Below are positions 38,583 through 53,005 of a DNA stretch of 64,000 nt, piece after piece. A model generated the notes under the pieces. The model was not told where the DNA came from. It searched no databases and worked only from the letters and a program-made list of their open reading frames with translations. Location of the stretch: contig NC_092360.1 in the NCBI RefSeq assembly GCF_030848805.1, positions 5,332,001-5,396,000 on the forward strand, read 5' to 3'. The position numbers and the translations under genes are program-made. Position 1 is the first letter of the stretch; every line of letters starts with the position of its first letter. The stretch is from Temnothorax longispinosus. Lineage: Eukaryota; Arthropoda; Insecta; Hymenoptera; Formicidae.

Positions 38583-41500
38583 ATCTGTCCGTCCTCGTCG
38601 CGACAGCTTCGTTTCGATAGCATCATTGTACTACTTGCAAGAACATTCTTTAATGGTTCCGCGCGCACGAGGCGATTCGTTATTCGTTATTCGCTCATCC
38701 GCCTACCAACATCAGTGAGCATCTACCATCGCCTAAAGCGTACGCCGCGATGCGGCGACGGGTTCCGAGGCGACGATTTGTCCGAGAAATGGTAATCGGA
38801 ATCCTGCTGGGCCCGGTAACGAGATTCGAGTGGTCCCCTCGACACACTGGGGCCCCCGGGCCTCGTCGTGGCCCGGGAGGGGGCAAAGATCGATTTAAAC
38901 GTTCGCAGGGAGGTCGGATATTCCTCGACCCTCGGCAGCCTCGCGAGTGTTCCCGAATCTGGCAAAAGATTGTGACAGCGACTCGTATATATCTTCACAG
39001 GCGCAACCGCCTGCGAACAACGTAGCGACAATATAACCGGCCTGTTGATAGCGGCCGTCTGTGGTTCTGTCAACGACTACGAAGGGTTTCGTCGAATGAT
39101 GCCGCAGCTACCCACGAAGCGGTTTTTCTCCTCTGCGGTTATTCTTCTTATTTAAGCTGCATTTAGAAAAAAGCGCAACAAACTTTTATTACTATATCTC
39201 TAGATAAATTTCTATTCTATAACGAAAAAAAGAAGATTAATTTATGTATGTGCATGATTACTGCTTCAAAATTAATTATAAACAATTGTAACCAAACTTT
39301 TTAAGTATCTATTCTTTAATATAGAGGTAAAATATTCTCACATTTTTTAATCACTGAATTAAATAAACACGCGTTTTTTTATTACTGACTGAAGTGAAAT
39401 AAGATTAACAAGCGAGGACTCAAAACGACTTTAATATAGGATTTTAAATAAATTTTGGTATTTGCAAGATTGCATATTGCGTGAAGCACGTTAGGTTACA
39501 TAAACATTTTATATAAATGTAAAATATTCAAAGAAATTTAATAGGATCTTCTTATATACATATATATACAACATACGCCAACATAGCTTATTAAATGCGT
39601 AACAAAACGCAGGCATACGTGATATCGTCAGAATTCTGTGTTACGGGAAAAGTCAGTCTTCCACTTCGAATATTCTCTAGAATTTGCCTCATGCATAATG
39701 CTGCACCGAGAGTGTACGCGACGCTTGTTTCGCAATCCGAAGTACAAACGTCCTCCGGCCGTTCGTGCCCGAGGTCATAACCATGTCGTTGCAAAAGTGT
39801 CGCTTCGCGCGCTACATCCGGCATGCGGTTCCACGACGCGGTCGAACACGCGGTCGTAAAGAAAAAAAATATGGATGTGTCTCATCCCGGATTCAAATGC
39901 ACACCCTCGGCTCCCGATGCCACATAAATTCGGTTCAAGTCGGTGTGAAGACAGCGACGGCGCGCATACTAAAACCGCGGCTGTTCCACGTTTCGCCGTG
40001 GATAACAAAGTAGATCTCCACGACATCCTCCCGCGTTCTCGTCCACGTCTTTTGTAATCTAGAAGCGTACATCATGGAATCGCATTTTCAACTATATAGC
40101 CGAGTCGATCTGCTGGTTGCAGTGAAACGTTTCAGATATCTTCGCGACGATCGTCGGAGATCTCGCCGATTACGTCTATTAAGTTCAACTCCAAATTGAT
40201 ATAAACTTTAGTATCAAATGATACGAATCTCTTTATAAATAATAATTTGAGTAATATAAGAAATAGCGCTATATGCATAAGTATATTCTTTTGTATTATT
40301 AGAAACAATAATTGCTAATTTCTCTTAGATATTTTTTTTTTTAGATTGCATCCTTTACGGACAAAACATAAGCGATGCTATTTATGTTTAAAGAATTGAC
40401 ATGATAAAATAACAAGTCCATTAAATTTAATCGGCGCCAAGAGACATCTCAGCGCTTTTTAAAGCCCATCGTTTATCGTCGGAAAATTTCAGACAATTAA
40501 CACATCCCCCCGTAATAAAATCGTTCGCCGCGAGATTTCTGACGGGTTAGAAGAGACGGAAAACGCCGGCGTCATTACGCGTGTCATCGTACCATCTATT
40601 TCGACAATAATTCCCGCCACTTCCTTCTGCGGAGCGCGCGTTGCGTTTATCGTCGCAACGCACGAGCACGGTTACTACGGTTTTTAAGCCTTTCATAAAC
40701 CCCGAGCCCGCCGGGATCTCTAAACAGCGCGAGGTGAACGAGTGAATGAGCACGTAAGTGGGAACGGGAGGGAGGGCGCTAAGGAGGGTGGGAGGGAGAA
40801 TATAAGGCAGTTATTTACGAGACAGCTCCGCGGCATAACGAGCGTCCGCGAGGCCAACGAACGGCTAAGCGGCGCGACACCAATCTGTTCTGGACACATA
40901 GTGAAATTTCGCGAAACAAATACGAGCCCGGCGAGACTATCGCTGTCATCCCGATGGACCGGTGATTCCCATACGGAAGAGCGCGGCCTCCTAATGGGAG
41001 GAGGGTCAGGACTCTCGCAGAACTGGATTATACATCGAGCGCGGAACGATCAGAGTGGGAATAGTTCTTCAGTCGTTAAAGACTAAATTTAAGATGCAAC
41101 TGCCATTAAACGTTGCAAGAAAATTGAGAGAGAGTACAAATTATTTTAATTTAAAAAATATACGATTTTAAAATTGAGGTTGAAAGGTATTAATAGAAAT
41201 TATAACTGATTGATTGAGATTTTATAATAAATTGCTTGCACACATACGAATAAAATTTGAATTAAATACATTTGAATAAAGTACACTATGGAAAAATATC
41301 AACGATACATGTACTTAAAAATCGATATATCATTTTAATGGTAGCCATTAAAAAAATAAACAAAAGAAGAACTCGAGGATATATAATTTATAATTCGTAG
41401 ATTTGTAATTTACCTTCGCGGGCTTTCTCGGAACTTTCGAGCAAGACATGCGTCGTATGTTAACGTGAGCGATTTGTGAATATGTGTATTTTGGCAGGTC

Positions 41501-44500
41501 CATTGGCTGCCGGCGAAATTAAATTTAGCTACATAACGTTAATTTGCGATCGATCGTCAGCGGGGACGATATAACGGCAACGTAAGTAGAGATAAACGTC
41601 GCGGCGGCACTCGAACGGTCGTTGGACGAGAAATTTATGTTCTCGTTGCTTAACGTTGTGGGCCCCGTCGTGTGTTGTACCCCGGCACACACCGCGCTTA
41701 TTAATACGAGGAGTAAGGCACGGGACACGGGGCTCGGGGCCCGGGGGCCCGGGATCGCGCGGACCGAAAGACTCTCCGGGCGTTACACCATTCTAGCTCT
41801 CGGATATTTATTATCGGGCGTCGATCGCATGAATCGCCAATCGATATGCCATTCGTAGAGAGACAAGAAACGGGACACCCCGCGGACGGTCTTGCGGGCT
41901 TGACACGACCTAACAAATGGCTGTTTTACGTCGGGCAGAAAATGAAGCGAGCATGACGAGTTGATTTTCGGTCGCCACGGGAGTGTGCGCGCTGAGGGGG
42001 AGGCACGAGGGCCCGACAGGGTGTGGATAGCGCTCGCTCATGCTCGCGCGGGCGCGAGCGCGAGCGGGGTATCGCGGGGCCCTTCTCGTTGGAGGGAGCG
42101 ACCATACGTAGAAACTGAGAAAGAGAAAGTGATACCGAACACACCGTCGGAACCGAGGGGGGTACGGGAGGAGAAAAAATGTAGAAAGAGAAGCCCTCAA
42201 CAGGACGACCAATGACGTGTGACGAGAGAAAGAACGGCGGGTGTAGGGGGAAAGCGAGAGAGGAGACACTCCTACAGTCCTGGAGAACACGAGCCAAGAG
42301 GTGTTACTTGTCAGTCCTCGCCTCGAGGCAATGACAGCCGTGGCCGGTGAATTAGCATGGGATAATGGGACGCGGTTGGCCCGGTACCTCCGCGGGGGCC
42401 AATGAGCAGCCACAAAACCGTAGTTGGAGCCGGAACGACTGGAAACGGGAACGATCGTCCTGAAGCTCTTTCGACTGGAAACCCAAATACCTCTGAGTCA
42501 TACGTGCGAGAGATGCTTCTTTTTTCTAAGAAGATCCATAGTGTCCTTCTTCTAATTTCATCTGTGTGTTTCAAGATTATTCTTCTTTCTGAAGCTGCAT
42601 ATAAAATCGTCATCAGCACTATGTCGTGTATGCATATCCGCTAAAAGAATCGTCGTTCGGAGCGAATATTTGTGAATGAAGAAAACGTGCAGGATAATAG
42701 TATATTTCTATGAATGCCAACAAAAATTAGTAGTCTTATCCAAATATATTAAAATGGCAAGATGCAAATGCACGCGAGTTCAGATCTCTCTTTGGGACCG
42801 TCATACAAGTGTAATCATATCGCGTAATATAGTTGTAATTGTAATTATAACCAATCTGCAAGTGTGCCCGACAAATTGATTATCATGCTACGTTGACATT
42901 ATGTCAAACGAACAAGGAGAGGCGTAGGATAGAGCGATACACTGAAGCGCATGATGAACCTCCACGCCTCTTCGTGACACCTCTCCGGCCGACTGTCACC
43001 GATCTTTCCTCTTGCTCGAAGATGCGGATGATCCTTTGTCGACACTCCCACATTCCCCGATGACGAGGCCAGATCAGAGCTGCGGATAGCGCAGTGTATA
43101 GATTGTCTCGCGGGCGGAATCTGTCCGCACCATCCGCTGCAGATTCACCGATGCCGTTTCTTACAGATCACTCTACTTGAGCTTTTCAACGATCGAAAGA
43201 CCCAATCTATTCTCAAAAAATAACTCATTACTTTCGATGTAATTCTCACCACAATTACCTTACTTTTAAATGATTTAACTTTATGCGCATTCTATTGCTT
43301 TGTCAATTAAATGTAAATACGTGACGTGAATGTTTCTGCTATTTTTTTTCAAACATTTTATCAAACACGATTTGATGCGGATGATTGCCTTTTAAAAATT
43401 ACTTTTTGTCAAAACGAAAAATGAAGAAAAATGAAATTAATTAATATTCGTGAAGTAACCATTATATAATTTGTTCATTTATGTGAAATTTCCCAAGAAT
43501 CGTCAATACACTTAATAAGTGGCACAGCAACTTCATGATTTCTTGAGTCGAATAATCGTTATCGCAAGAAAGTAGCGCGTGACTTTTTGCCATACATACT
43601 TCTTGAATGTATGAATACTCGTGTGGGCGGTCGGGACAGAGAAAGGATTAGGATGAGGAAGGCAAGAACAAAATTAAACTCATACAATATCGTTAACAGT
43701 AACTTTCTAAAGTTAGATGAGTATCACATTTTAGTTTACCTCGCGAATTGCAGGAAATCCCGTATGAGCAAACGTGATAATTTGTTATTCAGTAGCGACA
43801 GAACAAGTTAAACACGTATATTTCAGACGCAATATGGAAAATCTACCGCTAGAAATTAACTATCAAATAAGGATATCAATTATCTCGTTTGCGTCCATTT
43901 GTTATCTCGACTTTTTCCATTCTTTCTTACTAGAATTTCATTACGACACGACGATCAGGATCCTTCGAGCCCCTCACGATTTTGCGCGGACAGAGGCGAT
44001 CGGAGCAGGTTCACTTCGTCACCTGGAATTAATTACGCCGAGAGGGGCCATAATTTCTCCGCGTGCCGAGCCGTCTGTGAGCGGGGACCGATCGGATCGT
44101 TCGCCTCGCGGTGGGGGAGGAACGTTAAACGTCAACGTCGATACACCGTCGGCGTAAATAATCGTTATTGTTGAAGCCCGCGCAGCAGCAGCAACAGCAG
44201 CAGCAACGGCAGCAGTGCAACCTCTTTTCTTCCGTTGCACGCTCGTTCCGGCGCGACGTCGCACGCGAGCGCCGGTCACCGGTGAGTCACAACGGGACCT
44301 CACTCGCGTCGGCGGAGATAGAGATAGAAGGAAAGATAGAAATAGAGTCATAGAGACAGAGAGAGTGAGAGAGAGAAAGAGAGAGAGGGAGAAGGAAAGA
44401 GAGAAAGAGAGGTGGTTCTTGCTCGTAATTTATAGATCGTAGCAAATCGCCGAAGGGGGACAACAGAAGAGACTCGTCGTTTTCATGGCGGACGCGCCGC

Positions 44501-47500
44501 TGCCGCCGGCTTCGTCGCGGCTCTTCCTCCGTGGGCAGCGTCGGAGAAGCATTGTTTCCGCGTTTGAAATCACTCGGCTCGATTACCATGAACTGTGTCG
44601 CGTGAGAACATGTCATTTCTGCCCTCGTTTGTTTAGGGCCTGATCTGGAATAAAAGCCTCTGGCGGGCAATCGCTCGAGAAATTCGGAGCAACAATGTTT
44701 CATAAAATAATAGTCTTATTAAATATTGTTAAATCGATGGTTCTCTCATTGTTTGTATAATTTGATATGGGATGATTTATTCGGGAGTTTATTTGTATAA
44801 TTTGATATAGAACTTTTTCGAATTTTAATTGAATTTTACAGCAAATGTTATATTACCATACTAGGCGAAAATTTCAATTCATGGTATTTCCAAGTTTTCT
44901 CTACTGAAGGTACGGAAAGAATATATAAAGACAATATTTGAAACAAATATGTGTGTATCGGAAACGTGTGTATGTTTTTCTATTGTACGCATTTTATCCA
45001 AGTGTAACTTAAAGTATATACAATCTCGCTTCTTAATAAATACGCGTATCAAGATCTTGTAACTTATAAACATAACACAAAATATAGCACGCCTTCGTTT
45101 TATTGTTACTTATTTATTTTAACTTTTCCTGAAAAAAGAACTACTTTTAACGTGCGTATAAAAAGATTAAAACATATAACATGTTATTGTATGTATCAAA
45201 TACTATATATATGATAACAAATACGAATGACATTTACATCGCGAACAAGACGGAAATCGTTGACAAGAGACAAGATTATACATATCACCGAGCCGTACGC
45301 TTCGCAGTGTTCTCTTCGAGGTGACCTCTTACGCGCTATCATCCTACCTACTTGTAGTATCGCCCAATCCCCTCCGGTCGCAGACGATCCCGGTCGACCT
45401 CTCGAGTCCGGATAGTGTCTGTGTCTAGGCGCCACGAGTCGGAGTATCATCTCCAGGAGTCGATGGGAACCGTGGTGGCTTCGTCTTCACATATTGTGCC
45501 AACAATTAGGTGAAAGGCGCTCCCACAGATCTTAGAAGCCGCGCAAGCGGAGAGCACCTAGCAGAATGAGAAAGAGAGAGAAAGAAGAATGGGGAAAGCG
45601 GAGGAGAGAGAAAGAGAAGAAGAGAGTGCGATCGGGCACGAGAAGGAGGAGGGCACGGGGGACTGGATCGTTTAATATACCTACCGAGCGACCAACCGAC
45701 CTACCTACCTACCAACCTACCACCTAGCAATGTGGACGCTTACCACGTCGCGAAACGTGTACGAGAGCGAGTCTGACAGAGACGGAGTCCTAGTCGAGCA
45801 AAACACATCTCGTGCTCGCCCAAGGGGGACTAATCTAGCTAGTAGTTTGACGTGGCGATGATGCGGTAGTAACCTTTAGGTGCTCCGTCCTCCGATATAC
45901 TACTCGCAACGATATCCCCGCGCACTTACGCCTCGCGTACCCGCCTTTTCCCTCTTCTTTTTATCTCGCCTTCACTAGCCGGTTTCTTTCATTCAGGCTC
46001 AGTCGCGCATTTTGCTCTGTGAAATACAATCCGATTTCTGTGGAGCTTGTTTTTTTTATAGTAATGAGAACTTTCGTCCCTTCAAGCCTGCATTATTTTC
46101 AGTTAAAATAAAGGTATTTAACCTTTGAAGGCTGCGTGTGTTTGAGACAGAGAAATCTTAATCTTTAAAATTTTGCCACTTTAATGGAAGATTTTAATTC
46201 CGTTGTAACATATGTTAGGTGCATTCCGTTTCACGCATGATGCGCATAATGCACCCGTTTTTAAAGTAAGCAAGTCTTGTTCTCTATTTAGAGACAGACG
46301 ATTTATCACTGTTTATTTTTTTTAGCGTGCATTCCAATAGTTTTGAATAGAATGAAGATGAATTGATTACAATGCCTTTTATTTATCTCTTCTGTTTGTT
46401 TTATCAGACGTTTTTGTATATTTTTATTGTAACACGCACATTTGGCTTCACGCAACATTGCGGTTAAAATCTCATTTATCGCGCTGTATTCGCTTTAAAA
46501 TGATGATTTAGCGATAGTAACCTTCTTAACCTTTAGGCACTCACCTTTTGCTACTATACAATCGCACTCACTTTCACACGTAACCGTCTTTGATTATCTT
46601 CTCGCATATCGCCTTTTCTCAATTCGATTCTATATGCTTAATAATATTTTATAACGTAAACGTCATTACGTGTATCTATATTCATCTATGACCTCGTCTC
46701 ATTGCTTTCATCGATTAACTGCGCGCCAAGCTTGCTTTATTGATCCCCGTTGATCCTTTCGCGAAAAGGAGCTCGGATCTAGACTCATGTTCGCCAATGA
46801 TTGGATGCAACAAAGAGATCCTTGAAAGGAGTGGCATTTATATATATGAGATTGATATTGTCTCTTCCTGTATAATTACCATTACGCAATTATCGTTAGT
46901 AATACACAATCGCACAATAACGGGCACGTTTCAACTGCCACATTCTTTCTTCTTTCTTTACATTTCTTTTTTGTATCACGATACTATCGCTTTCGAACAG
47001 TAAAACAATACTTTTAGTAAAAGATAAAAATTAGAAAACGCGCTGACAAATCGAGATCTATAAAACTGTATGAAGCTATGTACAGAAACCTAGTCTCAGA
47101 TTTACATAATATATGTTTGTATTATCGGTAATGATTTCGTTAACGTTAAAATCCAAAAGTATTGCGAAAAAAAATTTGATCTCTTCCGCAGTGAAAGCGA
47201 ACCGTGGCATTGGAGCTACCGCGGTAGCTGCCGTCAGACATTTTTCGCCAACCTTTCACCCAAAAAAGGATCGCGGCCACGACAGCGACTGCGGCGGCGC
47301 GTGGTCGCGGCTGCATGACTGCTGAACATCGTCGGCCGCGAAGTTCACTTTCCGCCCGCGGAGGTGAGAGTTTCATGGGAAGCTTCTGCCCGCTAGCTTA
47401 ACACTCCGCACACGCCCATAACCGAGCGTGTAGAAACGCGTTCGTACGCTAAGCGACTTTATCAGTTGCATGCCCGGTTGTGAGTTCGCAGAGACGGTAA

Positions 47501-47923
47501 TAAACCGCGATCGAAGGCGCGGGTGCGAATGAATTTCTTGAAATGTTATTGAGGAAACTACACAAAGGTATAATAGTTCTGCCTTACAGAGTAGAGAAAT
47601 TTTATGGTAATAAAATTCAACAAAATGATAACGAAGGTGCATCAAACAATAAGTTTCATTTCCTGAATATTATTAATTTTTATGCAATATTTCTCCAATT
47701 AAATAAAGATTATAGAGTTCTATAATTCTTGTCTTATCTTATCTACTATAGATGCTTTTCGCGATTTATTTCGATAAAGTCGTTCGTAAAAGAAACGTTA
47801 AACACTTGGAAATGTTCTTTGTTATAGATTCGTGCGCAAATTTATTATAAGCGAACATTTATTTATTAATAAACCGTTAGATATTGTTATAATATTGATG
47901 GCTAAAGCAATTAGAGACGAAAA
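38583..47923. other. Non-coding stretch
   Basis: CpG-rich sections occur at 38690-39020, 40550-41060, 41630-42420 and 43980-44550, with AT-rich DNA between. Low-complexity GA and CTAC tracts lie at 44350-44410 and about 45690-45725. No conserved domain is visible in the frames. Confidence 0.6.
44182..44216. repeat. (CAG)n-type trinucleotide run
   Basis: CAG/CAA units; one frame encodes poly-Gln (44168-44353 plus) and the reverse strand poly-Ala. Such runs occur in real insect transcription factors, but no conserved domain flanks it and a (GA)n tract follows at 44350-44410, so no gene is called. Confidence 0.8.
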
Positions 47924-48247
47924 TTACGGAGCACCGAGAAGATTGCGGAAAACCAATAGCGCATAATCTGTACATCTCGGGAAGCACATCAGTGGGTCGT
48001 ATTCAATCACCATGACATTCAGCTCACGACTTTTGCCCCAGGAGGTGAGAGCAGCTTCCAGCCACAACATAAAGTGAACAGGATGCACCGCGTGCAATCT
48101 TATTCGCTCATGGAATACAACATCGAACTCTTTAAGTTTGTTGCACAATGCACAAAGTGCACGATGGAAGAATTGCGCATGAGACGTCAAAACACGCCAA
48201 ACAATAGCTTTGATATCGTTGACTAATGCAGCATGTTTAATGCAAAA
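47924..48247 (-). pseudogene. Orphan 107-codon frame, possible lipase-like exon fragment or relic
   Basis: The frame is open from just after a TGA (48248-48250) to a TAA at its end. It lacks an upstream ATG but has protein-like, non-repetitive composition. The middle holds W62 with LEAALTSWGKS, and residues 76-83 read LNVMVIEY. A Pro-Arg-Cys segment and an F-R-N-L-L-G stretch follow. The order W..., NV(I/M)V(V/I)(D/E)(W/Y), PxC, N...G resembles the start of the neutral (pancreatic-type) lipase domain of insects, but the Gly after the first conserved His is missing (HP at 55-56) and no catalytic Ser region is visible. A TTAG near 48230 could be an acceptor. I could not place further exons. It may be a lipase relic or chance. 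Confidence 0.3.
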
Positions 48248-51200
48248 TCAAGAAGAGATCAATTTTATTGAAAAAAGAAAAGAATAAACGCGCGGCTGTC
48301 TCTATAATTAATTTATTCGTTTATCTTTATATCGATATATTTTTCACTTTTTTTAATATACTTGTTGTATTTTTATACAATTGGAACACGATATACTGCT
48401 AATCATCGGTTAACTTATTGTGACAAGAAGGATGATTTCATACGGCCTGCTATTTCACGCCTGCGGGAGATCTGTCTTGATCAAGACTGCTACTCTTCTT
48501 CTTCGCCTAGCTGCCGGCCGTCGTTTAACCGGCTATGATTTGCGTGACGACGAATCCAAGCGATTTTCAGGAATAAATTATCCCGATAATTTGTACGATT
48601 GAGTCATCTTGTAACACGTCTCAACCAGATGCAGATTAATTGTAAGGCACACGCGATTTGTAAAATAGTTGTCCTATATTACACTGCGCTGTTGTACTAA
48701 AAAAATACTGCAATGCTTTGAAATAAAATTAGAATCCATTACAATTAATTAATTAAACTTACTGTAGAATACTCTTGCTACTAAATAGAATACTACTAAA
48801 TCCGAAGGTAATTTAAACGAATATCAGAAATTTTTGTTAATTATTAGTTCTGTGATATGATAATTGAAAAATTTATAGGAAGGATTTTAAAATCATCGAA
48901 CATTTATATTTTAACATGACAAAGGGGATTTATATAAAAAATGGATGAAATAGCATTTTACAACTTGGTAAATTTATTTGTAGTCCGTTGAAGTGGAATT
49001 TTCCCACACACACTAATACAATACGTTTTGCGGAAAGCATACATGGAATCATCACGCGCATGTTGTCTCATCTCTCTTGTAGAGACAAAGAACATGAACC
49101 TTTCTACCAGGCTGACCGTGTGCCTCGGTGGTGTAAAGCTAGCGATACATGCATGGATATTGATACATCATGGTAATAATATATAATATAATATAATAAT
49201 AATTTTAATAATAATAAAATAACATTATTATCACTCCTATGATACCGTACAACGAAATGCAGCTCTACACTCGTGAGGCCTGTCGGCGGCTACAATTACA
49301 GAATGACTAAGCGCTATTTCGATAACATCCATAAAATAATAATTAATAATAATAATCAATAATAATAATTAATATAATAATATTAAAGACGCACTGATAC
49401 GTATTTAAGCTATGTACAAAGTACGACCGCGGTTTCATTCCACTAAAGAGGAATCAAAAGTTAGAAAGAAAGAAAAAAATCCTGTTTGCTCCCGAAGCCA
49501 TCGTGGTTCCTTTTTTTTAAATATGAATTTTTCATATAAACTTGTGCAAATTAGCTAAATAGCAACTCTCGATATTCTTCGAGACGCCGTAGCAAAAACA
49601 CACATTATATTGTACTAACATTTAAGAACGTTTTGTGGTTTATCCCTCGTGTTAAAGCGAAAAGATATTTAACGGTGTCGTCATAAAGACACGTTAGAAC
49701 CAGTCACGCCAATTCCTTAACCCTTATTAACGTACAAGTCCGAACACTTTCTCTCCTTTTAATGTACAGTTTGAAAAGCATACCGCGAAATATATTAAAT
49801 TTAATACAAAAAATACATTCTTTACAATTTATCACGATGGACTCGAGTGATACTCGAGTCGAAGTGGTTAGAATAGGAAGAGCAAGAACTCATTATTCTG
49901 ATTATGTGATAATTTGGGTGATATCTTTTTGCGCAGTATATCTAGATATATCGATAACATCAAGTATAACATAAATGTTAGAAGAGGAGCGATAGGAATA
50001 TAACATATATAAGATGGAAACAAATATAGGTGACAAATAAAAAACATATAATTATGACTTTTTTCAAAAATATATAAAAATCTATGATATATGTAATGAT
50101 TTTGCACATTTATTTCGTTGAAAAATTTAAAACGTTAACATGTTTAATTACGTTTACAATCAGGACGTAATTGGTAAACAAAATTGTTATCAATTAATTC
50201 TATATATCTTCAAAATCTCTCTAATTACATATGTATATTCCTACCGACTCCTCTACGAAAACTGAAGGTTTCTGCAATTTGCATCTGAGTTGAACGATTT
50301 CGAACGCGACGATTATATTTATGCTCGCCACACGCGTTTTCCCACTCGCTTCTCGAATTTAGCATTTTGCTCGAGAAGCAAGCGGGAATCAGCATCACTA
50401 TCTACGCCGCTTTACGTCTGCCTACTTCGAGCATATATTGTGTGGTGCCGATTGCTCCATCATACGCGATCTCCTCCCTCCGTCCACGTTTCGAGCATCT
50501 TATACCCATCCACACGGACACGGGTATGAATAAAGGAAAAGAGAAACTAAATAATACAGAAAAAAGGGAAGAGAAAGAAAGATACGATCGACGCTCGGAA
50601 ATAATAACGGTTGATCCTCATTCCACCTCAATGGGTGGCGTCTCGGCCGGAATCGAAGAGACACGTCGCCAAGGGTTCACCCGCTGGAAACCGATCTCAG
50701 CTGACTGGTATTTGCGTCAGCGATACCACCGCGGACCCACCTTGTACCACGTGGCCCTCCAAGGTTGTCCGGTCGTGTCTTCACATGCAACAATCGCGCA
50801 CGCTCGCGAGATACGATTTTGCTTCGGCGAATGCCAATCCCGAATGCGACTCGCCGTCGTATCGCCGTCGCGAGATTATATGGATTTTCTGAAGGGGAAG
50901 CCGAGTAGCTCCGCGGCCTGATTGCCAGGTGGTAGGTCAGGAAGACGTCGCTCCGGGCCTGGGCGTGGTCCACGGTAGCACGCGAAGAAGCGAACAGCGT
51001 ATCCTCCGACTGGCGCTCTTATAGAGCTAGTGGGTTATTACGTAGTCCAATTTAGGACGTTAGCCCGGGGACCCTGCGAGGAACTGCGTCGTGGTAGCTT
51101 CCGTTATGAAAATGCGGAAGAACGTGGATCGTCCGTTTTGATTCCTGGCTGAATTTCCGGTTCGTTTCTCTATAATTACGCGATAGATATCCGATGCAAA

Positions 51201-52458
51201 CATCATTTTCTTTTCTTCTTATTCTTGAAGTTTCGTCGTTTGTCTATTGATCGAAATATATTGGTATTGCGCGTAACAAGAAGAGCTAACACGGTTCGGC
51301 ATTGTCGACAATTTCATCATCTACCGTGAAACGTTCGTGGATAAATTCTTATCGAGATGATTAGAACATCTTTAATAGGAGATAGTGAACGTTTAAATCA
51401 GAGCACGTCGATAGAAAGAGTTTTACGTTATTCTTCTAATCTGATAAATAAATTATTTTGTTACATTTCGTAGTCGCGCATCTATCTTCCTTTATCATAT
51501 TCGTGTATCTTACAGAACGCTGACTGTTGTACATTCATTAGAGGTGCGGAAGTTCTCGAATTATGCATAAAATTTGATATCATTTATCGAATTGTATCTT
51601 AAACGGCAATTCCGTAAACGCTTCGGACATCGTCAATCGCTCGGTACGTACTTAGCAAGAATATCATTACCCATTCGGATCAGGCGAATTATAAAAAAAG
51701 TTCGGTGAAATTACAATTGTCTGCCGCGTCGCTGTATCCCAGATCGCTTCCATCGTTCTCGGCTCTGCAATGGTGCTTCGTGTCGGGTCGGATCGAAGAT
51801 TCCTCTGAAGTGGCTGACGTCTGGGTGTAGGCTCGGAATACAGGAGGGTGAACAGAAGCGAAAAAAAACTCAAAGAAGCAGGACGGACGAACTAGATGCG
51901 AGGATGATAGGCGAGGGTTGATGACAAAAATCGACGGAGTATCGCGGTTTCTTTGCCGTACGCAAACCCGACATCTCGCAAGTTTTGATGCATCGTCGTT
52001 GGATCGACTGGAAGGATTGCTCTAATAGAGGAGGAACATCGGGGAAGAACTGGTCGGTAGCTAGAGCATTCGATAGAGAAAGAGAAACGCGTGTCTACGG
52101 GAGTTTAGGATAGTAGTTGGCCGGATGGCTTCTAATACCTAGAGTAGCCATTCGAATAGCCATTTGAGTAGCCGTTGGAGCCCTTGTAGGGAACAGAGTG
52201 TATGCTCCTGGAACAGAGATGGTCGAAATCGGAAGATGAGGAAAGTACACTTCTAGGGAAAACCCCTCGCTTCCTTCCCACTCACATTCTTTACATTTCC
52301 TTTCTATCTATCAATCATTCCCGCCGCCTCGTTAAAGCGTGGGACCCGTACGCGCCGTGTGTTAGTATAAGAAATAGCCGACGATGAAGAAGTCGTAGTG
52401 AGGGTAGTAAAAGTCGTAGACACAGTGAGAAGACGAAATAGCGAAAGAGGCAGACAGA

Positions 52459-52763
52459 GAAGAAGAAGAAGATGAGGAAGACGAAGAAGAAGAAGAAGAA
52501 GAAGAAGAAAAAGTAGTATACGCATGCTGGGGTTTTCTGTGGTGGCGGTAGTGGCATAGTTGTTGATCGCGCTTTCACCGCGACCAGGAAAAAGTGCGGG
52601 TGATCAAATAAAAAGTGCATGGTTGTAATTTGTTGGGTTATTGTTGTCATACTCTTTGTTGTATTTGTGTTATTGTTTCTGTTGTCGTTGTTATCGTTGT
52701 TTGTGTTATTAATCAGTGTGTGTATGTGTGTGTGTGTGTGTGTGCGTGTGTGTGTGCGTGTGT
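52459..52763. repeat. Cluster of (GAA)n and (GT)n microsatellites
   Basis: GAA/GAC units at about 52459-52512 are followed by a T/G-rich stretch and a GT run at 52715-52763. A pure CG run follows at 52983-53005. Together they account for the long low-complexity open frames on both strands here. Confidence 0.9.
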
Positions 52764-52982
52764 CAAGGTGCAGGAGGTTCAGAGCTCCCGCTCACCGCCA
52801 CCCACATCTACAACAGAACAGAAAACAAGACCACCGCCGTTACATACAAGGTATCCATTAGTATCCACCAGTATTGAAGATTTATTTTATCGCTCGCTCG
52901 TTCAAACGCGCTCGCGCACACGTTCCATGCGGGGGCAGCATTATTTCAGACTGATTTATGGGTCAGGCCGATTCTACGAGCC

Positions 52983-53005
52983 CGCGTGCGCGCGCGCGCG
53001 CGCGC
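52983..53005. repeat. (CG)n run, potential Z-DNA former
   Basis: About 23 bases of alternating C and G, in a CpG-rich stretch rich in short inverted motifs. Alternating CG DNA can adopt the Z form; whether it does so here is inference. Confidence 0.85.

Noticed and set aside
44168..44353. Poly-Gln frame that might mark a transcription factor exon
   Set aside because: No domain next to the Gln run, and a GA microsatellite follows directly.
50290..50345. Minus-strand RVWRA-stop sequence considered as the missing drm last exon
   Set aside because: Only the Val-Trp-Arg part fits; the expected Cys residues and a matching acceptor are absent.
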